Assembly: GCA_050122535.1 (NCBI GenBank)
Contig: JASFIT010000139.1
Coordinates: 1-10,351, forward strand
From: JASFEQ01 sp050122535
Lineage (GTDB): Bacteria; Desulfobacterota; DSM-4660; Desulfatiglandales; HGW-15
Reading direction: 5' to 3'
Length of the DNA: 10,351 nt
A program made the position numbers and the translations under genes. Of this stretch, positions 7,146 through 10,351 are shown piece by piece. The notes under the pieces are model-generated. The model made no database searches, was not told the origin of the DNA, and saw only the letters and a list, made by a program, of their open reading frames with translations. Numbering within the stretch: the first letter of the stretch is position 1; each line of letters begins with the position of its first letter.

Positions 7146-7151
7146 ATTATA
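7146..7151 (-). promoter_or_regulatory. Candidate -10 element (TATAAT)
   Basis: A perfect TATAAT on the minus strand. No good -35 box stands 16-18 bases upstream, so if it is used it probably needs an activator such as the neighbouring NarL-type regulator. Transcripts would run through the 7099-7116 hairpin towards the swivelling-domain gene. Confidence 0.28.
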
Positions 7152-7187
7152 AGGCCAAAAAATATCAGGCAGAAAACGGAAAGTATG

Positions 7188-7202
7188 TCAGACGAAATCT
7201 GA
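7188..7202. repeat. Short inverted repeat (TCAGA-CGAAA-TCTGA)
   Basis: A 5-bp perfect stem with a 5-base loop, followed on the plus strand by TTTTC. Weak on its own, but it stands next to the 9-bp repeat at 7208-7251 in a zone without genes. Confidence 0.3.
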
Positions 7203-7207
7203 TTTTC

Positions 7208-7251
7208 TTGTAGGACTTTGTCTCGTAACCCTGTCAGTATTTGTCCTACAA
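7208..7251. repeat. Perfect 9-bp inverted repeat (TTGTAGGAC / GTCCTACAA)
   Basis: TTGTAGGAC (7208-7216) and GTCCTACAA (7243-7251) are exact reverse complements separated by 26 bases. The repeat lies just past the response regulator stop. No T-run follows on either strand, which argues against a simple terminator. Two half-sites with centres about 35 bases apart could be a regulator binding site, but no known motif is recognised. Confidence 0.45.
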
Positions 7252-7282
7252 CGCGTGTGCTGTCTTTATTCCTTGCTCTTGT

Positions 7283-7915
7283 TCAAGGCACGAGCTGGTT
7301 TTGCACACAATAATGGGTTAGTTGGGCATTATTCTTCATCTTCATCTTTTGAAGGACGCGGGAGCGATAGGTGCTGACCGTTTTCACACTCAGAAAAAGT
7401 TCCTCCGCAATCTCCTTCACGGTCTTGCCAGAGGCTATCAGGCACATCACCCGATACTCACGATCGGAGAGGACTTGATGGAGTGGTTTTTCAGCGCCCA
7501 TTTCCAAATACACCGCAAGTTTTTCAGCCAAGGAAGAACTGATATATTTGCTCCCAACCGATACCTTGCGTATAGCCGTTACCAACTCATCTGGTACGCC
7601 TGCTTTGGTCACATACCCGGATGCCCCTGCCCTTATGGCACGTATGGCGTACTGGTCTTCCGGGTGCATGCTTAGTATGAGGACGGGCAGGTCAGGTTTG
7701 ATCTGTTTGAGCTCTTCCAAGACTTCCAGGCCCGTTTTGTCGGGCATAGTAATGTCTAGCAAGACCACGTCATAATCATCTTTGGATACCTTTTCTAGCA
7801 CTTCTCGCCCGCGCTCCGCCTCACCCGTGACAACCAGGTCAGGGGTATCTGCTACTATTTGCTTCAGTCCTTGACGGACAATGGCGTGATCATCAGCGAC
7901 AAGTATCCTTATCAT
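7283..7915 (-). CDS. NarL/FixJ-type response regulator (receiver + LuxR HTH)
   Basis: A cytoplasmic DNA-binding regulator of 210 residues, the normal length for the NarL family. The receiver (1-120) has acidic residues D8/D9, phospho-acceptor D54 in VLLDITMPD, S82 and K104 in GYVTKAG. The LuxR-type helix-turn-helix covers about 145-205 (LSDREYRVMCLIASGKTVKEI and LSVKTVSTYRSRVLQKMKM). The start ATG overlaps the kinase stop as ATGA (7915-7912), indicating translational coupling with the upstream histidine kinase, which is surely its partner. Likely targets are its own operon or the downstream dikinase cluster, whose long leader holds inverted repeats; this is inferred from position only. Confidence 0.95.
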   Translation of the reverse strand: MIRILVADDHAIVRQGLKQIVADTPDLVVTGEAERGREVLEKVSKDDYDVVLLDITMPDKTGLEVLEELKQIKPDLPVLILSMHPEDQYAIRAIRAGASGYVTKAGVPDELVTAIRKVSVGSKYISSSLAEKLAVYLEMGAEKPLHQVLSDREYRVMCLIASGKTVKEIAEELFLSVKTVSTYRSRVLQKMKMKNNAQLTHYCVQNQLVP

Positions 7916-9966
7916 ATACTTTCCCCTTCTGGTCTCAGTGGAATCACGGCCACCACTGTGGTCCCCTTCCCTTGAATACCACTGATTTTCACATCACCCC
8001 CGCAAAAACGCGCACGCTCAAGCATTCCTAATAGCCCAAATGATTTGGGATGGGAAATCTCTTCCTTTGTAATTCCTTTACCGTTATCTATGACTTCTAG
8101 TGATAGCCTATCAGCATTTCTTTTAAGCGTTACCATAACCCTCGTTGCATCGGCATGACGGGCAACATTTGTCAGAGCCTCCTGAAAGATGCGAAAACAG
8201 GTGGTGGAAAGCTCTCGATTCAGGACAATATCGTCAGCGTGCAGAGCAAGTTTGCATCTAATTTTCGTCCGCTCTTGGAATTCTTGTGCCTGCCATTCGA
8301 TGGCTGCCACAAGACCAAGGTCATCCAATAGTCCTGGCCTCAATTGTGTGGAGATCCTCCTCACGCTTTGGGTCGTGGTGTCGATTAGCTTCGACATGGC
8401 CCCTACCTTCTCATACAGTGAATCTTTTTCAAAGGGTAACCTCTTACCCAACCAGGACAAATCCATTTTCAAAGCAGTAAGTGCCTGTCCCAACTCATCA
8501 TGGATCTCACGCGCAATGCAGGCTCTTTCTTCCTCTCTTGCACGTTGCAAGTGTTCAGAAAGATTACGCAACTGTTCTTGAGACCGTCTCAATTCTTCTT
8601 CAACCCGCTTGCGCTCCGTGATGTCATGCATGATGGCGACACTACAGAGTTCCCCTCCACTGTAGATCACCTGCGCTGAGAGAAGACCCACCCGGAGTTC
8701 ACCTTGCTTCATCCGAAATCTGACCTCCAGGTCCCGAACAAAACCCTGTTTTCGTAACATCCCCACAAATCTGGTACGCTCCTCTGGCTTTGGCCAAAAG
8801 CCCAGTTCGTTCGAGGTGCGACCAATCACCTCCGCACGACTATAGCCAGTAGTGCGCAACAGACTCTCGTTCACGTCAATAAAGCGGCCATCTCGCACCG
8901 TGGAGATAACAATTGCGTCGGGACTGGAATGGAAGGCTTTGGAAAACCGTTCCTGTGACAGGCGCAGATCCTCTGCCCGTTTACGCTCGGTGACATCCAA
9001 CCCAGAGCTGATAATGGAAGTTGCCGAACCATTGCCATCTCGCAATAGAGAGAGGAAAAGGTGAACGTATGCTTCTTCCCCTGATTTTCTTCGCACTCTG
9101 ACTTCCACATCGTGACTCCCCTTCTTCTTGACAGGACCGATCACGTGGTTCAGCAGAAACTCGTGCCCCTCCTTGGGATAAAGGAATGTGATGTGTTTCC
9201 CCAGAACTTCTTCTGGTACATGGCCGTACAATCTTGTGGCAGCGTTGTTCCAGCTTATCACATATCCATCCAGGTCTGTCGTGACCAGGGCGTCATGGAG
9301 CTGATCCAGTATTTGCCCTTGCCTGTCCATGAGAATCTTTGCCCGGCTGTGCCCGATGTTATCGATCGCCTCCCACTCACCCCCCCGTCTCATAAGGGTC
9401 ATATGGTGGCTATTGACCGCGTCGATGACTTCGCCTATCCCACATTTGTCGAGGCAAAACGAACAAAGACCAATGATTCCATTTTTCTCGATAACATTGT
9501 CTAGTGCTGCTTCGTAGTTAATCCATTCACTCCAATCCCTTTCATCAAGCCATGAAGGATTGCCGGAGAGACGAAGCGTGTCAAATCCTCTTTGTGCAGA
9601 TTGGTTCTGCTTTTCAACCCAACTGTGCAAGGCCTTTTCAGCGTCGAATCTTCCAGAATTCGTGACCCATTGGCTGTCATCTAATATCTCCAGCTGGCCT
9701 TTGCTGATGTATTTATCTACATCCTTAACAGCCTTGCTTAACACCGCCTTTGCCTCTCGGACAGGCAAAGGCTCCGAAGTGATCCATATGCAGAGTTGGT
9801 TGCCTTCCAGTCCCGCTTTGAAATAGGGAACAAGAATATCAACCAGGTCTTTTTTGGTCTGGTAAAAGTGACAGATATGGGTGCCTAAAGGGACATGGCC
9901 CATCATATCAAGGCCGGTCTTTCTAGCTCTCTGGTAGGTGTCGGGTCTTGAAACCACTTCTCCCAT
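7912..9966 (-). CDS. Soluble sensor histidine kinase: MEDS-PAS-PAS-HisKA_3-HATPase
   Basis: Residue numbers count from the GTG at 9981. About 28-205 is a MEDS domain (the DcmR-type sensory domain of methanogens and methylotrophs): GTHICHFYQTKKDLVDILVP, CIWITSEPL and GLCSFCLDKCGIGEVIDAV. Two PAS domains follow (about 222-340 and 345-460), each ending in D-[VI]-T-E-R-K-R. A coiled segment (460-488) leads into a HisKA_3 dimerisation domain with phospho-acceptor H494 in AREIHDELGQALT, then a HATPase_c domain with N605 (EALTNVARHA), D632/G634/G636 (DNGKGI), SFGLLGM (647-653) and GKGTTV (671-676). There are no membrane helices, so it senses a cytoplasmic signal, such as a redox state or a metabolite. 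I prefer the ATG at 9966 (the sixth codon of the longer frame) because AAAGGGG stands 5 bases before it, while the GTG at 9981 lacks a well-spaced site. HisKA_3 kinases pair with NarL-type regulators, as here. Confidence 0.94.
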   Translation of the reverse strand: MGEVVSRPDTYQRARKTGLDMMGHVPLGTHICHFYQTKKDLVDILVPYFKAGLEGNQLCIWITSEPLPVREAKAVLSKAVKDVDKYISKGQLEILDDSQWVTNSGRFDAEKALHSWVEKQNQSAQRGFDTLRLSGNPSWLDERDWSEWINYEAALDNVIEKNGIIGLCSFCLDKCGIGEVIDAVNSHHMTLMRRGGEWEAIDNIGHSRAKILMDRQGQILDQLHDALVTTDLDGYVISWNNAATRLYGHVPEEVLGKHITFLYPKEGHEFLLNHVIGPVKKKGSHDVEVRVRRKSGEEAYVHLFLSLLRDGNGSATSIISSGLDVTERKRAEDLRLSQERFSKAFHSSPDAIVISTVRDGRFIDVNESLLRTTGYSRAEVIGRTSNELGFWPKPEERTRFVGMLRKQGFVRDLEVRFRMKQGELRVGLLSAQVIYSGGELCSVAIMHDITERKRVEEELRRSQEQLRNLSEHLQRAREEERACIAREIHDELGQALTALKMDLSWLGKRLPFEKDSLYEKVGAMSKLIDTTTQSVRRISTQLRPGLLDDLGLVAAIEWQAQEFQERTKIRCKLALHADDIVLNRELSTTCFRIFQEALTNVARHADATRVMVTLKRNADRLSLEVIDNGKGITKEEISHPKSFGLLGMLERARFCGGDVKISGIQGKGTTVVAVIPLRPEGESI

Positions 9967-9971
9967 CGTCG

Positions 9972-9978
9972 CCCCTTT
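9972..9978 (-). promoter_or_regulatory. Shine-Dalgarno favouring the ATG start of the histidine kinase
   Basis: AAAGGGG on the minus strand lies 5 bases ahead of the ATG at 9966. The GTG at 9981 has only a GAGG almost touching it, so the shorter start is preferred. Confidence 0.55.
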
Positions 9979-10045
9979 CACGCCTCAGCTCTGCTTGTTG
10001 ACTTATGCCTTCCTAGAGAACTCAAGAGAGGACTTTTGGCGCGCC

Positions 10046-10077
10046 ATTTGGAGAGGTCCCAAATTGAGCGGCTCTCC
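10046..10077. repeat. Overlapping, mutually exclusive inverted repeats in the kinase leader
   Basis: ATTTGG (10046-10051) pairs with CCAAAT (10059-10064) across 7 bases. GGAGAG (10050-10055) pairs with CTCTCC (10072-10077) across 16 bases. The two stems share bases 10050-10051 and so cannot form together. Switching between them could affect translation of the kinase, but with 6-bp stems chance is a real alternative. Confidence 0.3.
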
Positions 10078-10240
10078 CCAACGTCTTAAAGGTTAAGAAT
10101 CCGAGCTACTTCTGGTTATAGCGCCTCTTGATATTTTGGGCGCTTTGCTTTGTGGGACGGATTGAATCTTTTGTTGGCCCATGTGGAGCCCGTATTTAAA
10201 CGGCTCATTCGATTTTCTTCTTTTGCTTTACGCTAATTAA

Positions 10241-10268
10241 TTAATATATATTGCGTATTTACTGTCAA
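10241..10268 (-). promoter_or_regulatory. Candidate sigma-70 promoter of the histidine kinase/response regulator operon
   Basis: A perfect TTGACA -35 box (10268-10263) on the minus strand is followed after 16 bases by TATTAA (10246-10241), or after 17 by ATTAAT. The surroundings are AT-rich, with overlapping TATA and TTAATTAA runs. It would give a leader of roughly 265 bases before the kinase ATG. Confidence 0.55.
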
Positions 10269-10351
10269 GTGAAATCTCGGCTGGACGGTTTTCCTCAACC
10301 CATAACTTGGTTTGACTCTAATTTTGAGCAATATAAAACTTTAATACACTA

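Larger units (their letters stand above)
6769..7282 (-). other. Long leader/intergenic region before the swivelling-domain gene
   Basis: About 510 bases lie between the response regulator stop and the swivelling-domain start. It holds a possible small gene (6797-6937), two candidate promoters (near 6949-6977 and 7146-7151), an orphan strong Shine-Dalgarno (7061-7072) and three inverted repeats (7099-7116, 7188-7202, 7208-7251), each listed separately. A 61-codon plus-strand frame at 7028-7213 has no recognisable domain and no good ribosome site, so it is not called. Confidence 0.5.
9982..10351 (-). other. Promoter and long leader region of the two-component operon
   Basis: This stretch upstream of the kinase has no convincing gene. 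Its right third is very AT-rich and holds a candidate promoter. The following leader of about 265 bases contains the palindrome TGGCGCGCCA (10037-10046), overlapping inverted repeats (10046-10077) and a 30-codon ATG frame (10208-10116) without a good ribosome site, which I do not call as a gene. Confidence 0.5.

Noticed and set aside
7028..7213. 61-codon plus-strand frame in the gene-free region
   Set aside because: No recognisable motif, no ribosome site at its ATG, and it runs through the hairpin and the minus-strand ribosome site.
10116..10208. 30-codon frame in the kinase leader as a leader peptide
   Set aside because: The upstream purine stretch is a poor ribosome site and the frame has no run of regulatory codons; no support beyond an ATG and a stop.
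10308..10340. Divergent plus-strand promoter (TTGACT with TATAAA)
   Set aside because: The spacing is only about 14 bases and no plus-strand gene start is visible within the window.
1..10351. CRISPR array, tRNA genes, insertion sequences or phage genes
   Set aside because: No regularly spaced repeats, cloverleaf-like segments, transposase-like frames or terminal inverted repeats were seen.

Overview
The window looks like part of a bacterial chromosome, from an anaerobe with aromatic-compound or C1-type metabolism. The protein families (a UbiD-type decarboxylase, split PEP-synthase-like proteins, a MEDS-domain histidine kinase and a receiver domain with a W/F-rich tail) would fit a Desulfobacterota (deltaproteobacterial) sediment organism. 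That placement is an inference from protein style, not a measurement. I see no tRNA, rRNA, CRISPR array, insertion sequence or integrase.

Layout: the left edge carries the 3' part of a plus-strand UbiD-family decarboxylase gene (up to 1238). It converges on a long run of minus-strand genes. In transcription order, from right to left, these are: (i) a two-component pair, a soluble MEDS-PAS-PAS histidine kinase (9966-7912) overlapping by 4 bp a NarL/LuxR-type response regulator (7915-7283); (ii) a roughly 510-base leader or intergenic zone (7282-6769) with inverted repeats, an orphan strong Shine-Dalgarno sequence, candidate promoters and a possible 46-codon gene (6937-6797); (iii) a 560-residue protein ending in a PEP-synthase swivelling phosphohistidine domain (6768-5086); (iv) a four-helix CopD-like membrane protein (4973-4449); (v) a Tm-1-like/UPF0261 protein (4233-2968); (vi) a PEP-synthase/PPDK-type ATP-grasp domain fused to a complete response-regulator receiver and a short aromatic-rich tail (2889-1342).

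How the genes may work together: PEP synthase normally holds the ATP-grasp nucleotide domain and the swivelling phosphohistidine domain in one chain. Here they sit on two proteins, as in phenylphosphate synthase of anaerobic phenol degraders (Thauera aromatica type), where an ATP-grasp subunit phosphorylates a His on the partner, which then phosphorylates phenol. The phosphorylated product is carboxylated by UbiD-family phenylphosphate carboxylase subunits, and a UbiD-family gene lies right next to this cluster. The simplest reading is a phosphorylation/(de)carboxylation module for phenol or a related hydroxylated aromatic. The substrate cannot be read from the sequence.

The most unusual feature is the receiver domain fused to the ATP-grasp subunit. 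All its phosphorylation residues are present, which suggests that a histidine kinase could switch the dikinase on or off directly after translation. The upstream kinase/regulator pair is the obvious candidate for controlling the cluster, either through transcription or by signalling to this receiver.
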